The notes beneath the pieces were generated by a model that searched no databases, was not told the origin of the DNA, and worked only from the letters and a program-made list of their open reading frames with translations. From Gemmatimonadota bacterium (GTDB lineage: Bacteria; Gemmatimonadota; Gemmatimonadetes; Longimicrobiales; Longimicrobiaceae), in the NCBI GenBank assembly GCA_019348475.1, contig JAHWJJ010000150.1:1-9354 (forward strand): DNA of 9,354 nt. The letters run 5' to 3'. Of the stretch, positions 1 through 6,228 are shown one piece after another; position 1 is the first letter of the stretch; every line of letters starts with the position of its first letter. The position numbers and the translations under genes were made by a program.

Positions 1-147
1 ATCAGCGGCATTCGCCCCCAGATCGCCCAGACCATCGTGCACCTCGGCGTCGAGCTGGTGGGCGCGGTCACCAAGGCGACGCTGGCGGACGCGATCCTGT
101 ACGCGCTGCGGCAGTCAGGCTGGTCGGTGTCCCGCGGCCGGTCGTAG
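1..147 (+). CDS. rsbR: RsbR-type stressosome co-antagonist, C-terminal end of STAS domain (partial, start outside window)
   Basis: An open frame runs in from the left edge and stops at TAG 145-147, giving 48 residues. The segment GIRPQIAQTIVHLGV followed by VTKATLADAILYAL matches the end of the STAS domain of RsbR proteins, which form the stressosome shell with RsbS and sense stress through variable N-terminal domains. The threonine in IAQT (nt 31-33) aligns, by my recall of Bacillus subtilis RsbRA, with the second RsbT phosphorylation site (Thr205). The first phospho-threonine and the sensory domain lie outside the window, so the type of input cannot be told. The stop is 4 nt before rsbS, consistent with co-transcription. 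Family assignment is strong from both sequence and position, and the exact RsbR paralogue is unknown. Confidence 0.88.
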   Translation: MSGIRPQIAQTIVHLGVELVGAVTKATLADAILYALRQSGWSVSRGRS

Positions 148-151
148 CCCG

Positions 152-547
152 ATGGACCGGATCCCGATCCTGAAGATGGGACCGTTCCTCCTGGTTACGA
201 TTCAGGTGGACATGCACGACCGGCTCGCCCTCTCGCTCCAGGACGACCTGGCGGAGCGGATCGCGTCGACCGGGGCACGAGGCGTGCTCATCGACATCTC
301 CTCTCTCGAGATCGTCGACTCCTTCATCGGCCGGGTGCTCGCCAACATCGCGGGGGTCTCGCGCGTGCTGGACGCGCAGACGGTGGTGGTGGGGATGCAG
401 CCGGCGGTGGCGATCACGCTGGTGGAGCTGGGGCTCTCGCTTCCCGGCGTGCGCACCGCGCTGAACGTGGAGCGCGGGATGGAGCTGCTGCGCGGAGTGA
501 TGGAACCCGACCCGGATGCGGTGGACGATGCGGGTCCGGAAGGATGA
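152..547 (+). CDS. rsbS: RsbS, single-STAS-domain stressosome scaffold/antagonist
   Basis: A 131-residue protein made of one STAS domain. In Bacillus-type stressosomes RsbS holds the kinase RsbT inactive and releases it when RsbT phosphorylates a serine. Here that serine is Ser57 in the segment SLEIVDSFIGR, matching the family's DSF site (Ser59 in B. subtilis). A second family signature, VVVGMQPAVAITLVELGL, follows at about residues 92-109. The length is slightly above the usual ~120, with an acidic C-terminal tail after residue 116 (EPDPDAVDDAGPEG). The ATG at 152 was chosen because residues 3-18 (RIPILKMGPFLLVTIQ) match the normal RsbS N-terminus; no strong Shine-Dalgarno precedes it, which fits translational coupling to rsbR. 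Its 3' end overlaps rsbT by 32 nt. Confidence 0.95.
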   Translation: MDRIPILKMGPFLLVTIQVDMHDRLALSLQDDLAERIASTGARGVLIDISSLEIVDSFIGRVLANIAGVSRVLDAQTVVVGMQPAVAITLVELGLSLPGVRTALNVERGMELLRGVMEPDPDAVDDAGPEG

Positions 548-932
548 GTCGCGCCCGCTGCGCGCGGAGGACGACGTGGTGCGGGCGCGGCAGGCCGTGC
601 GCAGCTGGGCCGTGGAGATGGGCTTCAGCCTGGTGGACCAGACCAAGCTGGTGACCGCCGCCAGCGAGCTGGCCCGCAACACGGTGGTGTACGGCGGCGG
701 CGGAACGCTGCGGATCGAGCTGCTGGAGGACGGGGCGCGCAAGGGGCTGCGGCTGGTGTTCGTGGACGAGGGCGCCGGCATCCCCGACGTGGAAACGGCG
801 CTGCGCGACGGCTACACCACCGGCACGGGGCTGGGGCTGGGGCTTGGGGGCGCCAAACGGCTGGTGAACGAGTTCGCCATCGAGTCGCGGCCGGGGGCCG
901 GCACCCGCGTTACGGTAGTCAAATGGAAGTGA
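516..932 (+). CDS. rsbT: RsbT, GHKL-fold serine/threonine kinase of the stressosome
   Basis: Encodes a 138-residue HATPase_c (GHKL) protein. RsbT phosphorylates RsbS and RsbR on stress and, once released, activates a downstream partner (RsbU in Bacillus). The N box ELARN is at residues 51-55, the G1 box DEGAGIP at 84-90 and the glycine-rich G2 box TGTGLGLGLGG at about 102-112. The C-terminus ends VVKWK, like known RsbT proteins. ATG 516 is preceded by GGAA about 10 nt upstream. ATG 528 (134 residues) is equally possible and closer to the 133 residues of B. subtilis RsbT. The gene overlaps rsbS by 32 nt (20 nt with the later start) and the next gene by 10 nt. No RsbU-like gene is visible in the window, so the activation target must be something else, possibly the fusion proteins encoded next. 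Confidence 0.94.
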   Translation: MRWTMRVRKDESRPLRAEDDVVRARQAVRSWAVEMGFSLVDQTKLVTAASELARNTVVYGGGGTLRIELLEDGARKGLRLVFVDEGAGIPDVETALRDGYTTGTGLGLGLGGAKRLVNEFAIESRPGAGTRVTVVKWK

Positions 933-1939
933 CCGGCGGCTTTGCCCTCACCGTGAGCGACCCCTCGGGCGCGGGCGACGTGCGCCGCCGCGCTACGGGG
1001 CTGGCCCAGGCGCTGGGGCTGGGCGAGACGGACACGGGGCGGGCGGCGCTCGCGGCCACCGAGGCGGCCACCAACCTGGCCAAGCACTCCCCCGGGGGCG
1101 GCGTGGTCATCGTTCGCCCCTGCGGCCGCGGCGGGGCCCGGGGCGTGGAGCTGCTGGCCGTGGACCGCGGCCCGGGAATGCGCAGCGTGGACCAGTGCCT
1201 GGCGGACGGCTTTTCCACCGCCGGCAGCTCCGGCACCGGGCTGGGCGCCCTGTCGCGCGTCTCCGACGAGTTCGACCTGTTCTCCACCCCCGAGCGGGGG
1301 ACCGTGCTCCTGTCCCGCGTGTGGGGCGGCGCCCCCGGCCCGGCGCAGACCGGGGTGGCGCTGGGTGGGGTGAGCGTGGCCAAGCCGGGGCAGACGGTGT
1401 GTGGCGACCACTGGTCCATCGCGCACGGCGACCTGCGCTGCGTCATGGTGTGCGCCGACGGCCTGGGGCACGGGCCCGACGCCGCCGTGGCGGCGCAGGC
1501 CGCCACCCGCGCCTTCGACGATCACCCCGACGAGGCGCCGGAGCGGCTGCTGGAGCGGATGCACGCGGCCCTGCGCCATACCCGCGGGGCCGCCGTCTCG
1601 GTGGCGGAGGTGGACCTGGAGGCGCGGGTGGTGCGCTACGCCGGCGTGGGCAACGTCTCCGCCACGCTGTGGACCCCCGGGCAGAGCCGCACCCTGGTTA
1701 CGCACGCGGGGATCGTGGGAAGCGAGATGCGCAAGGTGCAGGCGTTCCAGACCGCCCTTCCCACCCCCTGGGTGCTGGTGCTGCATTCCGACGGCGTCTC
1801 CGGCCGGTGGAGCCTGGACGCCTACCCCGGGCTGGCCCGCCGCGACCCCGCCGTGATCGCGGCCGTGCTGTACCGCGACTTCTGCCGCGGCAGCGACGAC
1901 GCCACCGTCGTGGTGGCGCGCGAGGTGGGGGCGTGGTGA
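923..1939 (+). CDS. GHKL kinase domain fused to RsbX-like PP2C/SpoIIE-family phosphatase
   Basis: A 338-residue two-domain protein. Residues ~5-135 form an RsbT/RsbW-like HATPase_c domain with N box EAATN (47-51), G1 box DRGPGM (81-86) and G2 box GTGLGA (104-109), so ATP binding looks intact. Residues ~145-333 form a SpoIIE/PP2C phosphatase. Likely metal-binding acidic residues are D162 (GDHW), D179 (ADGLGHG), D290 (SDGVSG) and D325/D326 (SDDATVV). The phosphatase half resembles RsbX, which in Bacillus removes phosphates from RsbR and RsbS to reset the stressosome; RsbX itself is only ~199 residues and has no kinase domain. The position directly after rsbRST is the usual rsbX position. The ATG at 923 overlaps rsbT by 10 nt, and the end overlaps the next gene by 4 nt. 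That it dephosphorylates the local RsbS/RsbR is inferred from position. The job of the fused GHKL domain is unknown; it could bind a STAS partner or counteract the phosphatase. Confidence 0.92.
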   Translation: MEVTGGFALTVSDPSGAGDVRRRATGLAQALGLGETDTGRAALAATEAATNLAKHSPGGGVVIVRPCGRGGARGVELLAVDRGPGMRSVDQCLADGFSTAGSSGTGLGALSRVSDEFDLFSTPERGTVLLSRVWGGAPGPAQTGVALGGVSVAKPGQTVCGDHWSIAHGDLRCVMVCADGLGHGPDAAVAAQAATRAFDDHPDEAPERLLERMHAALRHTRGAAVSVAEVDLEARVVRYAGVGNVSATLWTPGQSRTLVTHAGIVGSEMRKVQAFQTALPTPWVLVLHSDGVSGRWSLDAYPGLARRDPAVIAAVLYRDFCRGSDDATVVVAREVGAW

Positions 1940-3333
1940 GCGCGGCCGAGGCCCCGCCGCTCTGCGCGCTGGAGCTGCGGGCGGACGCGGACGTGGTGGC
2001 GGCGCGGCAGCGCGCCCGCGAGGTGGCCGAACGGCTGGGGCTGGACGGGCAGGACCAGGTGCGCTTCGCCACCGCGGTGAGCGAGGTGGCGCGCAACGCC
2101 GTCCGCTACGCGCGCGACGGCCGCATCGAGTTCGACGTCCGCGGCGCGCCGGGGGACCAGCTGCTGGTGGCGCGCGTGTCGGATTCGGGGCCGGGCATCC
2201 CCCACGTCGCCGAGGTGCTGGACGGGTGCTACGTCTCGCGCACGGGGATGGGGATGGGGCTGGCCGGCACGCGGCGGCTGATGGACGTCTTCGACGTGCG
2301 CACCGCCCCGGGCCAGGGGACGGTGGTGGAACTCGGAAAGCGGCTGCCGCGCGGCGCCTCGCTGGACGCCGCGGAGCGCGAGCGGGTGGCGGCGGAGCTG
2401 GCGCGGCTGCGGCCGGGGGACCCCGTGCACGAGCTGCAGCGGCAGAACGCCGAGCTGGCAGCGGCGCTGGCGGAGGTCCGCGCGCGGCAGGAAGACCTCT
2501 CGCGGCTGAGCCAGGAGCTGGAAGACACCAACCGCGGAGTGGTGGCGCTGTACGCCGAGCTGGACGAGCGGATGGAGCAGCTGCGCCGGGCCAACAAGCT
2601 GCGCGCGCAGTTCATGTCGTACATGGGGCACGAGTTCCGCACACCGCTGGACTCCATCCTGGCCCTGAGCCGTCTGCTGCTGGAGCACGTAGACGGGCCG
2701 CTGGGGTCGGAGCAGGAGAAGCAGGTGAGCTTCATCCGCCGCTCCGCGCAGGACCTGCTGGGGCTGGTGGACGACCTGCTGGACACGGCGCGGGTGGAGG
2801 CCGGCAAGGCCGCCGTGCGCCCCAGCGAGTTCACGGCGGCCGAGCTGTTCAACGCCCTGCGCGCCACCCTGCGCCCGCTGCTGGCGGGCGAAAGCACGCG
2901 GCTGTGGTTCGACGACGCGGCCGGGGTGCCGCCGCTGCGCACCGACGAGCCCAAGGTCGCCCAGATCCTGCGGAACCTGGTGTCCAACGCCCTCAAGTTC
3001 ACCGAGGCCGGCGAGGTGCGGGTCTCCGCCCGCGCGGCCCCGGGAGACCGCATCGTCTTCGTCGTCGCCGACACGGGGGTGGGGATCGCGGCCGAGGACC
3101 AGCGGCGCATCTTCGAGGACTTTGCCCAGGTGGACGGGCACGTGCAGCGCCGCCGCCGGGGTACCGGGCTGGGGCTCTCCCTTTCGCGCAAGCTGGCGGA
3201 GCTGCTGGGGGGGACGCTGGCGGTGCAGAGCGAGCCCGGCCGCGGGTCCGTCTTCACGGTGGAGCTGCCGCGCGAATACCACGAGCCCGCCGGGCGCAGC
3301 GGGGGAGGGGAGGGGGACGATGAACCAGCCTGA
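1936..3333 (+). CDS. RsbT/RsbW-like GHKL domain fused through a coiled coil to a sensor histidine kinase
   Basis: A 465-residue protein with no membrane segment, so probably cytosolic. Residues ~12-137 are an anti-sigma-type HATPase_c domain: N box EVARN (50-54), G1 box DSGPGIP (83-89), G2 box GMGMGLAG (104-111). A heptad-rich coiled coil fills ~142-225. A full histidine kinase follows: HisKA H box with phospho-acceptor His232 (MGHEFRTP), N box around N347/N351, G1 box DTGVGI (379-384), F box near 393-396 and G2 box GTGLGLSLS (409-417). The protein thus has two separate ATP-binding modules. The start is GTG 1936, which gives the classic 4-nt GTGA overlap with the upstream stop and follows a GAGGTGGGGG ribosome-binding stretch; GTG 1933 is a near-equal alternative. 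The C-terminal tail (residues ~451-465, rich in Gly/Glu/Asp) is encoded by the purine-rich stretch that also serves the next gene. Inference: the N-terminal domain replaces a sensor and lets stressosome proteins control the kinase. Confidence 0.92.
   Translation: MSAAEAPPLCALELRADADVVAARQRAREVAERLGLDGQDQVRFATAVSEVARNAVRYARDGRIEFDVRGAPGDQLLVARVSDSGPGIPHVAEVLDGCYVSRTGMGMGLAGTRRLMDVFDVRTAPGQGTVVELGKRLPRGASLDAAERERVAAELARLRPGDPVHELQRQNAELAAALAEVRARQEDLSRLSQELEDTNRGVVALYAELDERMEQLRRANKLRAQFMSYMGHEFRTPLDSILALSRLLLEHVDGPLGSEQEKQVSFIRRSAQDLLGLVDDLLDTARVEAGKAAVRPSEFTAAELFNALRATLRPLLAGESTRLWFDDAAGVPPLRTDEPKVAQILRNLVSNALKFTEAGEVRVSARAAPGDRIVFVVADTGVGIAAEDQRRIFEDFAQVDGHVQRRRRGTGLGLSLSRKLAELLGGTLAVQSEPGRGSVFTVELPREYHEPAGRSGGGEGDDEPA
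3292..3316 (+). promoter_or_regulatory. Extended purine-rich Shine-Dalgarno, G-quadruplex-capable, for the hybrid kinase
   Basis: Just before ATG 3320 lie the G runs GGGGG, GGGG and GGGGG separated by single A's (3301-3316), with another GGG at 3292-3294. The AGGGG/GGAGGGG core is correctly placed for ribosome binding and decides the start of the REC-PAS-GAF kinase, inside the end of the upstream gene. Four G runs with loops of 6, 1 and 1 nt also fit an RNA G-quadruplex, which would mask the site; that folding is inference. Confidence 0.6.
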
Positions 3334-5320
3334 GCCGCGCGCCCCCGTGCGCCGCCACGCGCTGGTGCTGAACGTGGATGACTACGAGGCGGGGCGCTAC
3401 GCCACCTCGCGGGTGCTGCGCCAGGCCGGGTTCGAGGTGGTGGACGCCGCGACGGGCGAGGAGGCGCTGCGCCTGGTGCGCAGCGAAGAGCCGGACCTGG
3501 TGCTGCTGGACGTGAACCTGCCGGACCTGGACGGGTTCGAGGTGTGCCGGCGCATCAAGACGGCGCCGGAGACCGGCACCATCCCCGTGCTGTACCTTTC
3601 CGCCGCCTACCGCACCCCCGAGCACCGCGTGCAGGGGCTGGACCTGGGCGCGGACGGATACCTCACGCAGCCCGTGGAGCCGCGCGAGCTGGTGGCGACG
3701 GTGAACGCCCTGCTGCGCGCCCGCGAGGTGGAAGAAGCGGTGCGCGCCAGCGAGGAGCGCTTCCGCTCGCTCGTGGCCGCCACCAGCGCCATCGTCTGGA
3801 CGGCCTCGCCGGAGGGGCTGATCGAGACGGAGCAGCCCGCGTGGACGGAGTTCACCGGGCAGCCGGGGGACGAGATGCTGGGCTGGGGGTGGCTGGCCTG
3901 CGTGCACCCCGACGACCACGAGCGCGTGCGCCGGGAGTGGGCGAACGCCATCGCCGCGCGGGCGCAGTTCACGGCGGAGTACCGCCTGCGCCGCCGCGAC
4001 GGCGAGTACCGCCACGTGGGCGTCTCGGCGATCCCCCTGCTGGACGGCGACGGCGGGGTGCGCGAGTGGGTGGGGATGCACACCGACGTCACGGCGCGGC
4101 GCCGCGCCGAGGCATGGCAGGGGCTGTTCGCGGACGTGGGCGCGGCGCTGGCGTCCTCGCTGGAGACCCCCTCCACCCTTCCCGGGGTGGCGCAGCGGGT
4201 GGTGGACGCCCTGGCGGACTGGTGCGCGGTGGACCTGGTGGAGGCGGAGGGGCTGCGCCGGGTGGCCCAGGCGTGGTCGGGGGGCGGTCCGCGTACCGAG
4301 CGCGCCGCGGCCTTCGACGCCGCCTTCGCGGTGGAGCGCCCGGCGTCGGCGCCGTTCCAGGTGGCGCGCACGGGCCAGCCGGTGCTGGTGGCCGACGCGG
4401 CCCCCGCGCAGGGGGAGATGGCGGAGGCGCTGCGGCGCGCGGGGGTGCGCTCGTACCTGTCCGTCGCCCTGGTGGCGCGCGGGCAGGTGGTGGGCGTGCT
4501 GACCGCCGCCGCGGGGGACGGGCTGCCGCGCTACACCGCGGACGACGCGGCGCGGCTCGAGGAACTGGGCGGGCGGGTGGCGCTGGCCGTGGACAACGCG
4601 CGGCTGTACGCGGAAGCCATCCACGCCAACGCCGCCAAGGGCGAGTTCCTGGCGGTGATGAGCCACGAACTGCGCACGCCGCTGAACGCCATCATCGGCT
4701 ACGCCGACCTGCTAGACGCGGGGGTGGCCGGCGAGCTGAACGATGCGCAGCGCGAGCAGCTGTCCCGCATCCGCGTCGGCTCCAAGCACCTGCTGCGGCT
4801 GATCGAAGAGGTGCTGCAGTTCTCGCGGCTGGAGGCGGGGCGCGAGGAGGTGCACCGCGAAGCGCTGGACCTGGCCGGCCTTACGCGCGACGCGGCGGCG
4901 CTGGTGGAGCCGCTGGCGCGCGGCAAGGGGCTGGCGTTCCGGGTGGAGGTGCCCGCCGAGCCGGTGCGGGTGGAGACGGACGGGGGCAAGGTGCACCAGA
5001 TCGTGCTGAACCTGCTCTCCAACGCCGTCAAGTTCACCGACGGCGGCGAGGTTTCCGTTTCGCTGGCGGCGCGCAACGGCCACGCGGTGCTGCAGGTGCG
5101 CGACACGGGGATCGGCATTGCGCCGGAGAACCTGGAGCGCATCTGGGACGCGTTCTCGCAGGTGGAGCAGGCGCCCACCCGCCGCGTCGGGGGGACGGGG
5201 CTGGGGCTCAGCGTGACGCGCAACCTGGCGCGGCTGCTGGGGGGCGACGTCGTGGTGGAAAGCGCCCCCGGCCGCGGCAGCGCCTTCACCCTGCGCCTGC
5301 CGATGCCCGCTGCCGGGTGA
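3320..5320 (+). CDS. REC-PAS-GAF-HisKA-HATPase histidine kinase with N-terminal receiver domain
   Basis: A 666-residue soluble protein. Receiver domain, residues ~14-133: acidic pocket D20/D21, phospho-acceptor Asp64 (LLDVNLPD), Ser94 at the switch position. The lysine normally conserved after the fifth strand is Gln117 (YLTQPVEP, codon CAG 3668-3670). PAS domain with PAC end, ~143-263 (ERFRSLVAATSAIVW ... GMHTDVTARRRAE). GAF-like domain, ~265-430. HisKA ~438-505 with phospho-acceptor His449 (MSHELRTPLN). HATPase_c ~550-663 with N box around N564/N568, G1 box DTGIGI (595-600) and G2 box GGTGLGLSV (624-632). The ATG at 3320 follows a strong purine-rich ribosome-binding site and overlaps the upstream gene by 14 nt. 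A receiver at the N-terminus suggests the protein accepts phosphate from another kinase, most simply the preceding one, and passes it or changes its own kinase activity. The final output regulator is not in the window. Confidence 0.94.
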   Translation: MNQPEPRAPVRRHALVLNVDDYEAGRYATSRVLRQAGFEVVDAATGEEALRLVRSEEPDLVLLDVNLPDLDGFEVCRRIKTAPETGTIPVLYLSAAYRTPEHRVQGLDLGADGYLTQPVEPRELVATVNALLRAREVEEAVRASEERFRSLVAATSAIVWTASPEGLIETEQPAWTEFTGQPGDEMLGWGWLACVHPDDHERVRREWANAIAARAQFTAEYRLRRRDGEYRHVGVSAIPLLDGDGGVREWVGMHTDVTARRRAEAWQGLFADVGAALASSLETPSTLPGVAQRVVDALADWCAVDLVEAEGLRRVAQAWSGGGPRTERAAAFDAAFAVERPASAPFQVARTGQPVLVADAAPAQGEMAEALRRAGVRSYLSVALVARGQVVGVLTAAAGDGLPRYTADDAARLEELGGRVALAVDNARLYAEAIHANAAKGEFLAVMSHELRTPLNAIIGYADLLDAGVAGELNDAQREQLSRIRVGSKHLLRLIEEVLQFSRLEAGREEVHREALDLAGLTRDAAALVEPLARGKGLAFRVEVPAEPVRVETDGGKVHQIVLNLLSNAVKFTDGGEVSVSLAARNGHAVLQVRDTGIGIAPENLERIWDAFSQVEQAPTRRVGGTGLGLSVTRNLARLLGGDVVVESAPGRGSAFTLRLPMPAAG

Positions 5321-5415
5321 CCTGAGCCGGCGTGTCGCGCAGAGACGCAGGGCTGATCGACAGGCTCGCGTCGCGTGTGGCCGCAGGCGAAGGCGTCCGT
5401 CGCTTCAAAGATGGC

Positions 5416-5487
5416 CTCACGCGGAGGGCGCGGAGGTCGCGGAGAAAAGAAGAGGACACGTCTGTTCTCCGCCGGCCTCCGCGTGAG
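5416..5487. repeat. Imperfect long hairpin repeat, copy 1 ('CTCACGCGGAGG' family)
   Basis: The left arm CTCACGCGGAGG (5416-5427) is the exact reverse complement of CCTCCGCGTGAG (5476-5487), and an inner stem CGGAGAA (5440-5446) pairs with TTCTCCG (5465-5471). The left arm has about eight more bases than the right between the paired blocks, so the copy looks decayed. It starts 95 nt after the kinase operon's stop codon and is related to the better preserved hairpin at 7058-7148. It could act as a weak end-of-operon structure. Confidence 0.75.
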
Positions 5488-5563
5488 ACTGGCAGCAGAG
5501 CTCCAGGTGCACAACGGACCGCACGACTCGGTGTTACGCCGTGCTGGAGCTGCGGGGCGGCGG

Positions 5564-5577
5564 CCGAGGAATCTACT
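5564..5577 (-). repeat. AGTAGATTCCTCGG motif, copy A (minus strand)
   Basis: Read on the minus strand this is an exact 14-bp match to the motif at 5973-5986 and 6998-7011. On its own strand it is followed 76 bp later by the hairpin repeat at 5416-5487, the same order seen for the copy at 6998-7011. Confidence 0.65.
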
Positions 5578-5777
5578 CCGCCGTGCGCTCATGGCTCGCT
5601 CCGGCGCGGATACGGCCTGCGGAGGATCGTTCTGGAATCCGCGCCTGAGAACCGGTGCCGGAGCGGCCGCAAAACGAACCCGTCGGTAAAAGGCGGGCAG
5701 TGCTGGACGGATGCGGGTGCGACGGCCGGAGGCGGACCGGATGGGATCGGCAGGATGCAGGCGTCCCCTGGTAGAGG

Positions 5778-5815
5778 GGATGCTGCCGGCAGGGGACGGC
5801 ATCCGCATTTTTTTT
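5778..5815 (+). terminator. Terminator-like hairpin with T8 tract
   Basis: TGCCG (5784-5788) pairs with CGGCA (5797-5801), and GGA (5778-5780) with TCC (5802-5804) across a three-base bulge; after three bases comes a run of eight T's (5808-5815). A second hairpin lies immediately upstream and overlaps it: GCGTCCCCT (5761-5769) against AGGGGATGC (5775-5783), nine pairs including one G-T, with a five-base loop. The two stems share bases 5778-5783, so they are mutually exclusive. A T8 tract is striking in such GC-rich DNA and fits intrinsic termination. It lies about 460 nt after the last operon gene, so it may end a long operon transcript or an unrecognised short RNA. Confidence 0.5.
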
Positions 5816-5942
5816 GGATGGGCAGGGATCGAGGTGGCGCGGCGGAAGCCTGCCGGGGCACATCATCCACCCGATTGCGATCTGTAAAAGGCCGCCCCGG
5901 CTGGAACTGGGCAACGGGGTCGAGAAGCCCGGGCTCACACCG

Positions 5943-6045
5943 TGTGGCAGGGTACGAGCACGGGTGAGTAGAAGTAGATTCCTCGGTCGGCGCCGGAAGG
6001 CCTGCCCGGACGAATCCCGCGGGCGCCTCCCCTGGAATGACAGTT
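5943..6045 (+). repeat. Extended AGTAGATTCCTCGG repeat, copy C, ending in GGAATGACAGTT
   Basis: The core motif is at 5973-5986. The stretch before it (TGTGGCAGG ... AGCACGGG) resembles the stretch before the copy at 6998-7011 (TGCGGCAGG ... AGCATGGG). Downstream, GGAATGACAGTT (6034-6045) has a counterpart GGTATGACAGTT at 7188-7199, after the other copy. This looks like a ~100-bp interspersed intergenic repeat with conserved ends and a variable middle. No protein is encoded. Confidence 0.55.
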
Positions 6046-6228
6046 GTCCTCGGCCTGTCCTGGGCAACTGCAACCAAATCTGCGCCTGGGGTTCGGATTC
6101 GGTGTTTGCACGCAAGACCCGCGGCGGCTCTCCCCGCAAATGAGGCCGCTGGGCCCAACCCGGTGAAACTCTGCACACTGCCGCGGCGTATCAGGGTTCG
6201 CCAGTAGCCGCGGAGGCGTTTCGGGATT

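Noticed and set aside
1195..1935. Extension of the GHKL-histidine kinase frame far upstream of 1936
   Set aside because: The upstream part overlaps the phosphatase gene in another frame and translates to Arg/Gly/Ala-rich nonsense; GTG 1936 gives the normal 4-nt overlap.
923..1939. The phosphatase fusion as RsbU, the usual RsbT target
   Set aside because: RsbU has an N-terminal helical RsbT-binding domain; here the N-terminus is a GHKL ATPase and the gene is in the rsbX position.
1822..3282. A 486-codon minus-strand frame opposite the GHKL-histidine kinase
   Set aside because: Shadow frame of high-GC coding DNA; its translation is His/Gln/Arg-rich and shows no domain, while the plus strand has clear motifs.
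5332..5967. A 211-codon open frame (+) in the intergenic stretch
   Set aside because: Arg/Gly/Pro-rich translation without family resemblance, no ribosome-binding site, and it runs straight through the hairpin and motif repeats; high GC makes such frames common.
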